64,000 bases of DNA from Pomacea canaliculata (taxonomy: Eukaryota; Mollusca; Gastropoda; Architaenioglossa; Ampullariidae). Both the position numbers and the translations under genes were made by a program. The notes under the pieces were generated by a model, which saw only the letters and a list, made by a program, of their open reading frames with translations, was not told where the DNA came from and made no database searches. Below, piece after piece: positions 48,001-58,448 of this stretch (positions are counted from its first letter, which is position 1; each line of letters begins with the position of its first letter). The DNA lies in NCBI RefSeq assembly GCF_003073045.1, contig NC_037590.1:1328016-1392015 (forward strand). Direction: 5' to 3'.

Positions 48001-51000
48001 GAAGACATGTGGTTGAGATATGTAAGTTCTTCTGTTATTTCTTTTGTCTTCTGGGACAGAATCCTTGTTATTATTGGGATTAACTTTAAAAGCAAATAGA
48101 ACAATAAACAATATGTTCCACATTTAGATCTTTTATTTATGCATACTCCGCACCATCCTGAAGTATGGATATATGTTTGTATGCTGCTTGATCTTTCAAG
48201 TTTTCCAGAATTACCTAGTCCATCTGAAGTAGCCTCAATCACTGTGGAGACAACGTCTGGCATGCAAGAGCAGCTTCGAAACCTGGTCCTGCAGGAGGGC
48301 AAAGTCTTGGCTCGTGCACCAGTTCAGATTCTTCACATAGAAGGAAAGCCAGGTGGCTTACAAGTTCAGTGGGCAGAGGTGAGTCTGATGACAGAGATCA
48401 CATTGTTTTGTCATATTTTCTGTCTGGTTCTTTGGTTTTGGAAACAGAGTAAGTATCCATCATCATTTTGCCTTTTTTTGCAGTATTTCAGAAAAAGTTA
48501 TGTAGCAGGTTGTTAGTAATTTCACAAACTTGTATTACTGGTAGGCGATTTTTTCAAGTCAACTACTAAAACAAGGCAGGTGTGCACAAAGCTTCCAGTT
48601 TAGTCACATTCATTGTTAAGTCTCGCCAAGACTAACAGCGGAGAACTTCACAAGGAGCTAAGTGTTGGTCTCGGCAGAAAGACAGCAGTTCACCCATGCA
48701 CGTCCATGGTAATGTTTAAGTACAAGTAATGTACAAGTGTCCTTCAGCATTGAAACTTACTATCTTCTGTCACGGTCACATAAATGTCACATGGACAAAA
48801 CCCTCTTTCAGAGCTGTCATTGGGAAGTGAGGTGAGGCTGAACTGATGACTTCTCTTTTTCGCTGCCTTTCCTTCCACAGAAATCTAAGAAGTCTGGTCC
48901 TCTTTAACAGATAGTTATACTCAGTAACTGAGAGAAATATCCATTGCCTTGTTTTTGTCCAGTCAGGTAGTGTGCTAGTCTCCAGGCACTACTACCAGGT
49001 CTCTTACCATTTAACTCTTTGTTTCTCCAGCTACATGACTCACAAAAGAGAGAGAGACTTTGAAAATGTCCTGTGCGAGCATATAACATTTATTTTTTGC
49101 AGTAAAGAAGATATGTAATCGTCTTTAAAACTGGTACACTAGTATTTAAACTCCTTTATGATTCACATCTTCGGAAGTGAACTTCTTCTCAGCCAATGGT
49201 TGTTTTGTGCTCTGTAATACGAATAAGATAGTGTCGTAAAACACACCTTGCTGTGCATAAATTATCAAATAAAGGAAGAAACTGTACTTTTAGGAATTGT
49301 TCTGCTACAAATTACTTCCCTTATGGAGCTAAAATAATCAACAAATCAGGTATTTTGCTATATTTAAATGTAGAAAATGAGTCAGTTAATCATTAGCCAT
49401 GTTTGAGATGGTTGCTGGCTTCTCATTTGACAATTTGACGTAGATTTATATTCTATCAACGAGAGATGACAATATAATGGTAATATTTGAAGTGTAATTT
49501 ATATTCTGATAAATACTTCATTCTTTGGCACTTTATGTTTGTATATAGGGTGTAAATAGAAAACAAAAACTATATTTTTAAAAATTCGCACTTTGAAAAA
49601 TGCTTTTTTGAACAGTGGTTCACTGATGTTTGTCTTTATTGTAGTTTAATAGGTATAAATATGGAAACACATTGTACTTCATGCCACCTCTACTGTTAAA
49701 AATGTTCCATTGCATAAATTTTGTCAATATTGAATGAGTTAAAAATGTATTGCTCATCATGTTTTTGAAAACACTTCTGTTATGTTTGCAAAGGTTGAAG
49801 AAGATAGCGACATGAGCGAATTTATGCTACAGTATACCAGTGGACAGCTAAGTGGTAATGACAACTCGCGACTTCTTTTCCACACAGCTTATGAGGGCCC
49901 TGCTACCAGTTACACCGTGAAAAACCTTAGGATGAATGCTCATTACACTTTTCGTGTGTGTGGTCGGGTAGATAAAAATAGCCATTGGAGTCCTTGGAGT
50001 GTGTGTCAGACAGCAGTCAACACCATACTTCACCATAGTGAGTTCAGCTTCACAGCATCTCATTTATGCATCAGTAGAAAAACATTTTTATTGTTTAATG
50101 CAAAGCAGTTTACTATGTCCTGAGTACAAACAGAAAACTTCTTTTGCAGAACAACACTGTGAAGATTGCATCGTGTTGTTTTTCAGACCTTCAAAGTATT
50201 TGCACAAAAGAGACAAGGATAGAAGAATAGCATCGTGTGCCTTTTAGTTGCTATGATACTTTTTGCAACAGTTTATTTTAACATGGCTAGTTAGCCACAC
50301 CTCACCATTTTCTTTTCAAATCTGTAATTACCTTTCTGAAAAAGTCCATTAAAAACACAACTAAGTATATCTTGTACATTGTCACAAGTGCTGTCCTTCT
50401 TTTGGATTTGTCTTGTTTTTTCATTGCAACCTTAAAATTATCATGAATGTATCAAAATGCATGAGAAAGTGCCCTGTAGATTTCAAAGTCTTTGTTCTGG
50501 TGTTGAGCAGGATATTAGCATCTCCATATTCCTCTCTTCATATTCTCAGTTGTTTGCTGTTTCAACACCATGACATATTTTAATGCAGGATGGGGTGATG
50601 GTGGAGAAGCCTATAGCTTGAGCAACGAAGGGCGAACAGCCACAAGGATGGGAGAAGGTCTTACTAAAGTTCTGTACTCAGATATCAGCAGCTATGCAGC
50701 TGGTGACACTCTTGTATTTCGCATCTTGGACTCAGCTGATGTTTCTCCAGGGGATGGCCTGGCTATAGTGCTTGACATCAACGATGACGAGAGCTGCAAT
50801 CGCCATGGAGCTATTTTTGTTAACACTTACGGTAATATACTCATGAAGTTTTTAACGGTTTTTCCTACTGAAAGCTTCTTCATCAGTCTTGACAGCTGAT
50901 GTGCTACCTCCATCCTGGACATATTGGGAGCATTAGCCAGAGGCTTTTACTGGCATGCTTTGACTGAATACCCCAGTACATCACAGGAATACATGACCAT

Positions 51001-51594
51001 ATCGTTTTCCACAAATTATTTAGAGATTTTTGAAACAGGTATCACATACATTAGGTAAAAGTGGGCTTCATAAATGTTTTTCAAATGTCAAAAAACAGAA
51101 TTCCAAGTGTTTTAATCTTACTTTTTTGTGAGGGTGGCAGTTTTTTTTTTTGTTTTGTTTGGTTATGATTTATACTTTATAAAGTCAGAGTTTGAAAAAA
51201 AAACTGCTTGTGCCTTCATGGTTTATGTAGGTTGTGTTTATAAGTTGAATGCACAGCATTTTATTACAAGGACTAGGTAACCAGCAAAATTTAAAAAAAT
51301 ATATTGGTTATATTCATAGATCTTTATGTTGCAGGAACAGTTTTTGTGGATTCACAAGAAATGAAAACAAAACTACCTCCTATAAAGAAGGGAACAATAT
51401 TAACTTTTCAGACAGAACCTTTGCCTAATGGCAAGGTCAGGGTCAGTGTGCAGGTTGATGACAAAGAAGTAACACTGGACTGGAAAGTGTCAGCATTCAC
51501 AATGCCGGGAGTTGCATTAATGGAATCGTCTACCCCATCTTTCTATTTTGCTCTCCGCTTTGCACAAGAGCACTGGAAAGTTGGTGTCGAGTGA
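45056..51594 (+). CDS. CRLF3: Cytokine receptor-like factor 3 (CRLF3), 443 aa, seven coding exons
   Basis: Coding exons: 45056-45166, 45954-46161, 47570-47657, 48201-48378, 49794-50037, 50589-50831, 51335-51594. All joins are GT/AG and phase-consistent, summing to 444 codons; human CRLF3 has 442 residues. Residues about 1-125 form the N-terminal coiled coil (LVQTAVEIIDSAHSYRFQ, ESIQERALTPLQQSRAIIEN). A linker includes ALLAGNPEKSPEKIIKF. A fibronectin type III domain (about 180-276) has PVQILHIEGKPGGLQVQWAE and the cytokine-receptor box WSPWS at 260-264. A SPRY-like C-terminal domain runs from about 277 to the end (GAIFVNTYG, GTVFVDSQEMKTKLPPIKKG). The family is an intracellular, conserved metazoan protein linked to cytokine-type signalling and cell-cycle control; in insects it acts in an erythropoietin-responsive neuroprotective pathway. 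A spliced 5' UTR is likely, with an acceptor just before 45005. Introns 1 and 2 carry antisense LINE debris. Identity is secure. Confidence 0.96.
45485..45620 (-). mobile_element. LINE 3' end fragment in CRLF3 intron 1
   Basis: AAGACTTTATTTTTCCCAGA and GGGCAATTCTGTTGCAGCTC form, on the minus strand, the end GAATTGCCCTCTGGGAAAAA then TAAAGTC. The LINE in intron 2 ends in the closely similar AAATTGCCCATTGGGACAAA then TAAAGTT, so both are probably one family. Confidence 0.6.
47005..47525 (-). mobile_element. Rex1/Babar-like LINE fragment in CRLF3 intron 2
   Basis: An uninterrupted minus-strand frame reads FYQSFIESLLSFSFVCWFHN, LSVHDRNSLNNIVHICSKII, then QLVRKASRILSIPEHVLAGE, FALLSSGKRYAMPVCKSNRH, LKSFVPSAIQLLN and a stop. 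This is the C-terminal region after the reverse-transcriptase core in Rex1-type LINEs ('SxLNRIVxxCSKIxGxxQ...RxAxxIxxxPxHxLxxEFxLLPSGRRYxxPxxKTNRxKxSFVPxAIxLLN'). The 3' UTR runs to an ATTATTATTATGATT tail at about 47005. The 5' part is missing (truncated insertion). The intact last stretch suggests a fairly young copy. Confidence 0.8.
48559..48720 (+). repeat. Hairpin-bearing dispersed repeat, copy A
   Basis: This copy matches 62384-62535: AACTACTAAAAC, ACAAAGCTTCCAGTTTAGTC, ACATTC, GCCAAGACTAACAGCGGAGA, AAGGAGCTAAGTGTTGGTCT and CGGCAGA recur there with small changes. GCCAAGACTAAC and GTTGGTCTCGGC are near-complementary arms (10 of 12) around a loop of about 27 bases. It lies in CRLF3 intron 4. 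There is no open frame and no tRNA-like box. Confidence 0.7.
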
Positions 51595-53371
51595 ATAAGG
51601 GTCATTTGTGCTGCTGCTTTTGAAAATTGGAGATAGTCCTACTGAAAATGAAATGATGTAACTAGCATCATTTATCAAAAATCAACCTCATTAAATTTGG
51701 TTGCCAAGGAAACACGGGTGTTGTTGCATGTAAGAGTTATTGAAGTGGGAATATTCCTTTGGTTTACTGCTTCCATTCAAAGAATGATTCCTTTTATTCC
51801 CAGATAATGGGTTGAGATTTTTTTCTCTAAATTTCTGGCCTGCCTTTCATAAATGTGACTCTATTTCTGTGCCTATTTCCTTGTGAAATGTATGAGGAGG
51901 TTTATGCACAGAAGAGATATAAAGCATGCATGCTGTTTACCTAACATGTACCATGTTTGGATAATTCATCTACCCTCATCCTCTTTGATCTGAGCTACAG
52001 TATTAAACAAAACATACAAAGCTCAAAGTGCCTGACTGAACAATATCCATGCAACATGTACACATCAGTTTCAGCATGATAAAAAGATACTATGTTAAAG
52101 CATGAAATGGAAGGGATAATGTAGTGGGTCTGCTAGCCATTGCTTTCTTAGCACCTTTCTATGTTCCACATAACTTGCTCTTAAATATAAAGTACATTGG
52201 CATAGACATATTTCAGGTAGGAATCCAAAGCAATGCAAATGTCCATGGTTTAGACATGATATATATAGTCCACTGAGATTGTTGCTCACATTTTTCAGTT
52301 GCAATAGTTAATGTGATCAATACAAAGACTAGGTCCCTATAGAAATGCTTAGTTTATACATTCCCCACAATTGCACCAGTTTTTGAAGATTGTACTGGTT
52401 GAACCCACATGGAGTACTCTTGCATTTTGATACTTGTAGCACATTGCGCTTCTTAAACATCTGATAAGGTTCATAGAGTATTCTGGAACTGGCAAATTTA
52501 GTATAAAATGGAGGCAAAGCTTCACCTTATTCTGCATGACTAGAAATAGTGGGGAGCACTACCTTGCCTTTGTGCACATTTTATGTCAAGCAGTGCACTT
52601 TCTTGTCTTCCCCTCTATCCTATTATACCTTTACACATACACTGGCTTTCAACCAGATATATAAATGCTATTGAATCCACTCTTGAAGTCAGAATCTGAG
52701 TTCAGGTTTGGTTAACTTTAATTGTCTTGAATGTTCTTTTTTGCTTGCAGAATTAAAAGACATAAAATCCAACATAGCTCTTTCTACTTGTGACCAACAT
52801 TTCTTGAAGCAGTAAATGAACTGACTAATAATCTTGTGATGCATTTGAAAACAACAGAAAGCCTTCTAAACGTGTAAAATAGCACAGGCATATATAACAT
52901 TCCTTCGCACTATTATGTACATGACCCATAACAAAGGCAGCAGGCCTAAGACCAAATCACTAAGCCAGGGTTGTAGCACTGACCAAAATTAGACTCCCAA
53001 AAAGCATACCATTACTTTGCTGGTAACAGGCATTCCAGTTATCCATTTAAAAGGTGCTGCTACTGATTATTCTTTTTAATGGTTATACTTCTTGTTTTGT
53101 GTTTCTAATCTCAAAAGAAAAGTGAGCAAACAATGTGATTTTCGAGTATCAAAATATAAAAAAAATTTCAATCACCAGCTTTTATTACCTAAACAGAAGA
53201 GTCATCAAATTTAAGATTTTTCTTCAACAGTGCTGTTGCTTTATTTTATGGGGAGAACAGAGAGAAGCCATTTTAAGGTCTAAGCACTTGACTTTATATG
53301 ATTGTATGCTATGCTAGGTTTTGAGTGGCAGAAATTGGATATGGGCATGTTTGTGAATTTAAATACTTTCG

Positions 53372-53397
53372 TTTATTGCTTGAGTGACACAAATAAA
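53372..53397. terminator. Overlapping convergent poly(A) signals of CRLF3 and BUD31
   Basis: On the plus strand AATAAA is at 53392-53397 (the first AATAAA after the CRLF3 stop; ATTAAA variants occur at about 52003 and 52752). On the minus strand AATAAA is at 53377-53372, 197 bases past the BUD31 stop. If both are used, the two 3' UTRs overlap slightly. Confidence 0.45.
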
Positions 53398-53573
53398 TAA
53401 TGCACCTGTATTACTAGTATAATTCTTTTGTGGGTGTATGTTGCATTAGGCAAAGTCAAGTGCAAATGATCAAAAATGATTTTATATACCAATGAAAATG
53501 GCCATGTTATGTAAATATGAAACTAAAGTCACAGTAACACGTCTATCATCTTCAATGGTAATAGATGCATCCT

Positions 53574-55251
53574 TCACCCTGAACATCCACGACACCCACA
53601 ATGCACACATTCCACAATCTTGCCCTGAAACAAGAATACGGTCAGCATTATAAAACATATGAGATGATTTTTTATGCTCTACTCGCATGTCATTACACAA
53701 TTATTTGAGACATCTTGCATGAAAGCCCACTACCAAAAAAAGTTATTTATATAAGAGCTTTTGGTAGTCTTATTGTGCTGATAACAAGATGGATTACAAT
53801 AAAAAACTTACAGTTTCCAGTTTTGCCTTTGGAACGCGGCATACACAGTTTGTACCAAAGTTTGTGTCACGAGTCTGGATGCAGCGTAGACAGCAAAGGT
53901 TTTCATACCCCTGTTTCTTCCACTTTGCAATCAGATTTTTGTCCGCAATATTTTCTTTCAGACAGTATTCGTACAATTCTGTGGGGGGAAAATGCAAAGT
54001 GAGTTTTTAAAATTCACAGCGACATTTACTTGTGTTACTCATTCGTCAAATGTCATCAATGTTGCACTTAAAAATGACAATAGCTTCTTTCCTCAAAAAC
54101 ATAAAGTATATGTTTACATAAAGCACAAATCAGGATTTGGGGGAAAAAAATCACATTTATTTACAATTGTAAGATAATGTTCTCTGCATGCATACTGCCA
54201 AGCAACCATTTCTGTTTAATAAACTTACTCTTATGGCTCTGTTTAAAGCAGCTGAGTTTGCATACCTATATTGTTCAAACAAATGCATGGCTCTTCTGCT
54301 AATATCTGATGCTGTTAGCTACTTGTGTCATGGGTGATCAATTAGTCGTTTAGGCCTGGGACAATTTGACTTTTTAGTGTTGGGACAATGTGGTCTTACC
54401 TGGGATGAAATGGACATAGCTGGGACAATTTGATCCATTCAAACAATTTTTTTTAACACATCATACTTGGTCTAGAAACGAAAATAAAAGAGGTTTAAAC
54501 TGCTTCTGCTATAACAGCAAATAAGTAATGCTGCATGCAAAACAGACAAGAAAAAAACAAACCAGAAAAAAGTACGGTCAGCTTCACATGTAATTTACAT
54601 GAATACTGACCTCTGCTAATTGCTTTCCGCCTGTAGAAGAGGTCAAAGATATATCGTGATTTCTGGTGGTGCAGCCTGAAGACTGGCCACAAGCCTTCCA
54701 CCTTTCGTTTTCCTTCATGAGGTTCCGTTTCAGCTGTATAAAATTATGAAATGACCGATTAAAAAAATGTGTGACATCGCTGGAATATGAACTTCTTTAC
54801 TTACATAATTTCTTTAGTCAGTATTCCTCTCACTTATCTCAACGTTCAACATTTTGTAAAATTGTATCTTAGAAATATTCTTTCATTATAATGATATTTA
54901 ATTTTACATTTTATACTTCGTCTGATTTCCTTCACTGTTACTGCTAGACTTCACACAGACCTACATAAAATACGCATAATCAATGAAGCAATGATCGGAA
55001 AATATCTGGCATCACCGTGTCAATTGTGAGAGCATATAACTTTCACGTAGACAAATTGCTTTCGTGTTGTCGACAGCAAAAGACAATAAAGACGTATTTT
55101 AAGCGGAAGTTTTTCACCGTAATCTAGTGTAAATATACAAAACATTAACTTTCGAACCTTCTCTCATTTTCTGGTCCAGTTCATCCAGTGTGGGTTCTAT
55201 AAGTTCCCATCCTTCCGGTGGAGGCTTTCTACTTCTTTTTACTTTCGGCAT
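53574..55251 (-). CDS. BUD31: BUD31 (G10) spliceosome protein, 144 aa, four coding exons
   Basis: Minus-strand exons: 55251-55158, 54733-54611, 53978-53812 and 53624-53574 (94+123+167+51 nt, 145 codons with TGA). Phases are 1, 1 and 0, all with GT/AG. The product has 144 residues, exactly the human length. It starts [20 protein letters not shown], continues with [11 protein letters not shown], has the core [20 protein letters not shown] and [20 protein letters not shown], and ends [12 protein letters not shown]. The Cys clusters CCLRC, CVCR and CVHCGCRGC build the zinc-binding fold; the N-terminal KVKRSRK is a nuclear-targeting stretch. BUD31 is a core nuclear component of activated spliceosomes, in the NineTeen-related set. 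It is divergent with PDAP1. Intron 2 holds a GGGACGAT-family repeat. Identity is certain. Confidence 0.98.
54311..54445 (+). repeat. GGGACGAT-repeat family, copy 2
   Basis: It lies in BUD31 intron 2. GCTACTTGTGTCATGGGTGA, then CCTGGGACAATTTGACTTTT, TGTTGGGACAATGTGGTCTT and CTGGGACAATTTGATCC follow the same order as the other copies. Here the boxes read GGGACAAT: the CpG of GGGACGAT has become CA at each, as expected from methyl-CpG decay. Confidence 0.7.
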
Positions 55252-55610
55252 TTTTTAAATAGAGACTGATTGCTTCGACCAAAGACAAAGTTCGTGGATA
55301 TATCGTCGAATTTTATGGGAGGCAACCTACTCTTTTTAAGTAACTTCCGCTATGAGGTCTTATTATTCCACAAACATTTTGAAGAATCTAGTGAAAAATG
55401 TCAAATATTTCATTAACATTTTACAATATATAGAAAATATTTAATGATTACATAAGTTATTATTTTAAAATATTTTACGCAAATTCGCAGAGTTCGGGAG
55501 CTAATAACTGCTCCCCTAAACCGTAGCATTTCTTCCTGTTAGCCAGTGAAACTGCAACATCCGTTACGTTGGAAAACTGAGGCAAAGTTCATTATACAAG
55601 TGCTAACAGA
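55252..55610. promoter_or_regulatory. Shared (bidirectional) promoter region of BUD31 and PDAP1
   Basis: There are 359 bases between the two divergent start codons. ACTTCCGC at 55343-55350 is an ETS/GABPA-type site (GCGGAAGT on the other strand), typical of TATA-less housekeeping bidirectional promoters. CTTCCTG near 55532 may be a second, weaker one. No convincing TATA box is seen; the AT-rich middle reflects base composition. Transcription starts for both genes should fall inside this interval. Confidence 0.7.
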
Positions 55611-58199
55611 ATGCCTCGCGGAGGTGAGTGTGTCAATATTAATGGTATGAATCATATACTTTCATAAAAGTTAAATAAGAAATTATGGTAGTATAACTTT
55701 TGTCAATCCCTTTATTGGGAGTCTCACATCTGTTGCAGAGGTTTTCAATTTACACGTGCTCCAAAAACGAATAAAAAGCTAAATCATTATATTATATCAT
55801 CATAGTTTTATCCAGATACGCGTACATCCGATTTTTCTTTGATTTTCCACGATTTTGAGAGTTTTATAGAACTAAAGGTCAACTATGGCATTTCCAGTTG
55901 CATTTCACTATTATTATGTTCAGAGGGTTAGGATTTGGGTTAAGTTAAAAAAAAAAAAAATCAATAAATTTTCAAATAGGCGGGTGTTTTTGTTCAAACA
56001 ATGTATCGCTCTGTCGGTAATATTTGACGTTAATAGCTACTTGTGTCATCGGTGATCTATTCGTCTTTGGTTCCTGGGACTATTTCGCTTTTGGTGTTGG
56101 GACGATGTGGTCTTAGGACGATACGATAAGGACTTGATACAAAGTGATAGGGTCCCAAAAACATTCATATGCCGTGGCCTTACTCTACGACATCTAGAGG
56201 ACTCCAGTAGCGGATCATATTTCCCTTATACTTCAACTGTCCACAGCAAGACCTTAACAGTGAGAATTTAAAGTACTCGGAGCTGGAAGGTTTACTGTAA
56301 GGTCCACACACCTGAACTCTTTAATAAAATTCCTCTGTTGATCTGTTTCCTGTAAGGTTATGAATATGTGATTTGCTAGATCTCTTTAAGCGTAAACACA
56401 CATTTTGGGTCAAATACTAAACATTTGGGGCTATGTACCAGCATTAAGATGTTGAGGAAAACAAATGTGCATGTAAACTTTATTAACTTTTAGGGGGTGG
56501 ACGTGGAAAGCGTAGCCACAAGGGACAGCGCCGTCAGTTCACAGAACCTGAGGATCTTAAAGCGCAGGCAGAAAAGGAGGAACGTGAACGGCAGTGGAGG
56601 GTAAGTGTAACAGACATTTCATTTTGAAAAATCAGCTATTAGCTGCTCTCGTCTTCTTTTGGCACACTCCATAAACCAAGCTATAGGTTTCAGGCTTCTT
56701 GAAGTTTGGGATTAGGAGTTGGTGTGTAAGCCATGATTCATATATCATTGCAGAAGCAACGAGGTATAGAGAGTGATGAAGAACAGGAAGGTGAAGGAGC
56801 AGCGGATGGCACAAAAGAAGAAACTGCACCTCCTGCAGCAGTTGCCAAACCTGCCTCAGGTTCAGATTCATCAGAGTCAGAAAGCAGTGAGGAGGTAATG
56901 GTGCTGTTCTGCATAATCCCTCATGCAGTGGCCATATATTAACAAGCTGCCATGTTTTCTTGTTCATTTCTAACTTTAGAAGACTTGTCTGTTCATTTAT
57001 TTCATTTTTTTTTTTTTTTTATAAGATAAAGTGGCCTTTTTGATCAGACACATTGTAATATGTAATGTAACTGTTAAGAAACGTATATGGCTGTCATGTA
57101 TTAACAAATACCTTGGAGTGTTTTTAGTTATGGAACGCTGTGACTGAATGCCCAGTTAAGAAACACTTTGAGAATCCTTTAATTTATTGTCATTTTATTT
57201 TACTGTCACCAGTGTGATTATAGTAAGGGGTTGGGGTTGCATGTAATTGAAACAGGTTTCAAGACTTTAGACCTTGTTTCACTACAGGATGAAGGAGGCA
57301 AAGCAAAAGGTGTGGAACATCTGATAGAAGTAGAGAATCCAAACAGAGCTGGTGGGAAGCGTAACAAAAAAGTTTCGGAACTTGGTGATGCCACCACGAC
57401 ATTATCACGAAGAGAAAGGTAAGCTTTATATACATAGTGACTGGTTGTGTGTCTAGTAGGTCAGTGCAGCACAGGCTGTGCCATGGCCTGACACAAGTGA
57501 GTTCTTGGTGAAGAAAAAGATGTCTTTTATTTCTATATATATATTAAACAAAATGTAACTTTTTGTTCCATGCCAAGGTCTTCAAATTTACATTCATTTG
57601 TGGATAGAGGCTTGATAACTTCTTAATTTAGGGTCTAGCAGAGAAACGGAATTGCCCATTGTAAAAGATTTTTAGGCCTATTCATTTTTCTTTTCTGATT
57701 TTCTTTTAATTCCCATAGAGAAGAGCTTGAAAAACAGGAGGCACGTAGAAGGTACCAGCAGCTGCATATGGCAGGTAAAACTGATGAGGCACAAGCCGAT
57801 CTAGCTCGACTTGCAATTATTCGTAAACAGCGTGAAGATGCCGCACGCAAGAAGGATGAAGAACGCAGAGGTATGCTTTTTTTTTATATCTGATCTCAGT
57901 TTTTCCATGCTTTGCTCAGTTTTGTAATTACATTTACAAATAATAATATTAATGATATTTGGTAAAATACCACAAACCTTTGTTTATGAAATGTATTTGT
58001 AACTGTCTCAAGTTCTGTTTACCTCATGTTTCACAAGCTTCTTTCCTTTAGCTTTCATTATTTAGAAAGTGCAGCTGTAAATGTAATTGATAAACATTAG
58101 ACTGCTTGTTCTGTTACTAACCTTGGCTAAAACTAGGTTTATTCTACAGCCAAAGAGGAGGCAAAAGAAGTTGCTGCCAAAACAAAAGGCAAGTCTTGA
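55611..58199 (+). CDS. PDAP1: PDAP1 (28 kDa heat- and acid-stable phosphoprotein), 197 aa, six coding exons
   Basis: Exons: 55611-55623, 56494-56600, 56754-56894, 57288-57418, 57719-57870, 58150-58199 (594 nt, 198 codons with TGA). All joins are GT/AG with consistent phases. The protein starts [20 protein letters not shown] and continues [16 protein letters not shown] Ser/Glu-rich acidic middle ([27 protein letters not shown]) contains casein-kinase-2-type sites. The conserved PP28 domain follows: [70 protein letters not shown]. The tail is Lys-rich (AAKTKGKS). Human PDAP1 is 181 residues; the extra length is mostly in the acidic middle. The family is a cytosolic/nuclear phosphoprotein first found as a PDGF-A-associated factor. 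The first coding exon is only 13 nt. Poly(A) signal AATAAA is at 58443. Identity is secure. Confidence 0.97.
56031..56160 (+). repeat. GGGACGAT-repeat family, copy 3
   Basis: It lies in PDAP1 intron 1. TAGCTACTTGTGTCATCGGT, then TCCTGGGACTATTTCGCTTT and TGGTGTTGGGACGATGTGGT match copy 2 closely, and AGGACGATACGATAAGGACT matches more loosely. The right part after the third box is rearranged or shortened compared with copies 1 and 2. Confidence 0.7.
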
Positions 58200-58442
58200 C
58201 GTAGTGTTTCCAATATCTGCACTGCCTTTGTACAGCATCACTACGACCTTTGGTGCTACAAGCTACCTATGTTTTTGACATCCTGGTGCTCTCCTTAAAG
58301 TCGGAGGGCAGCTGCAGCCACAGTTATATGCAGTTTGACTGTTAGCCTGTGATTGGTCGCTAGCATATTGGATTGGAGCCAGCAGTCATATTTTTGTTCT
58401 TTGTATTGGTTGTTGGAAGTTCGCTTTTTGCCCACTTCAGTA

Positions 58443-58448
58443 AATAAA
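58443..58448 (+). terminator. PDAP1 poly(A) signal
   Basis: AATAAA lies 244 bases after the PDAP1 stop (in CAGTAAATAAATGTC), followed by TGTC-rich text. It is the first canonical hexamer downstream. Confidence 0.65.
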
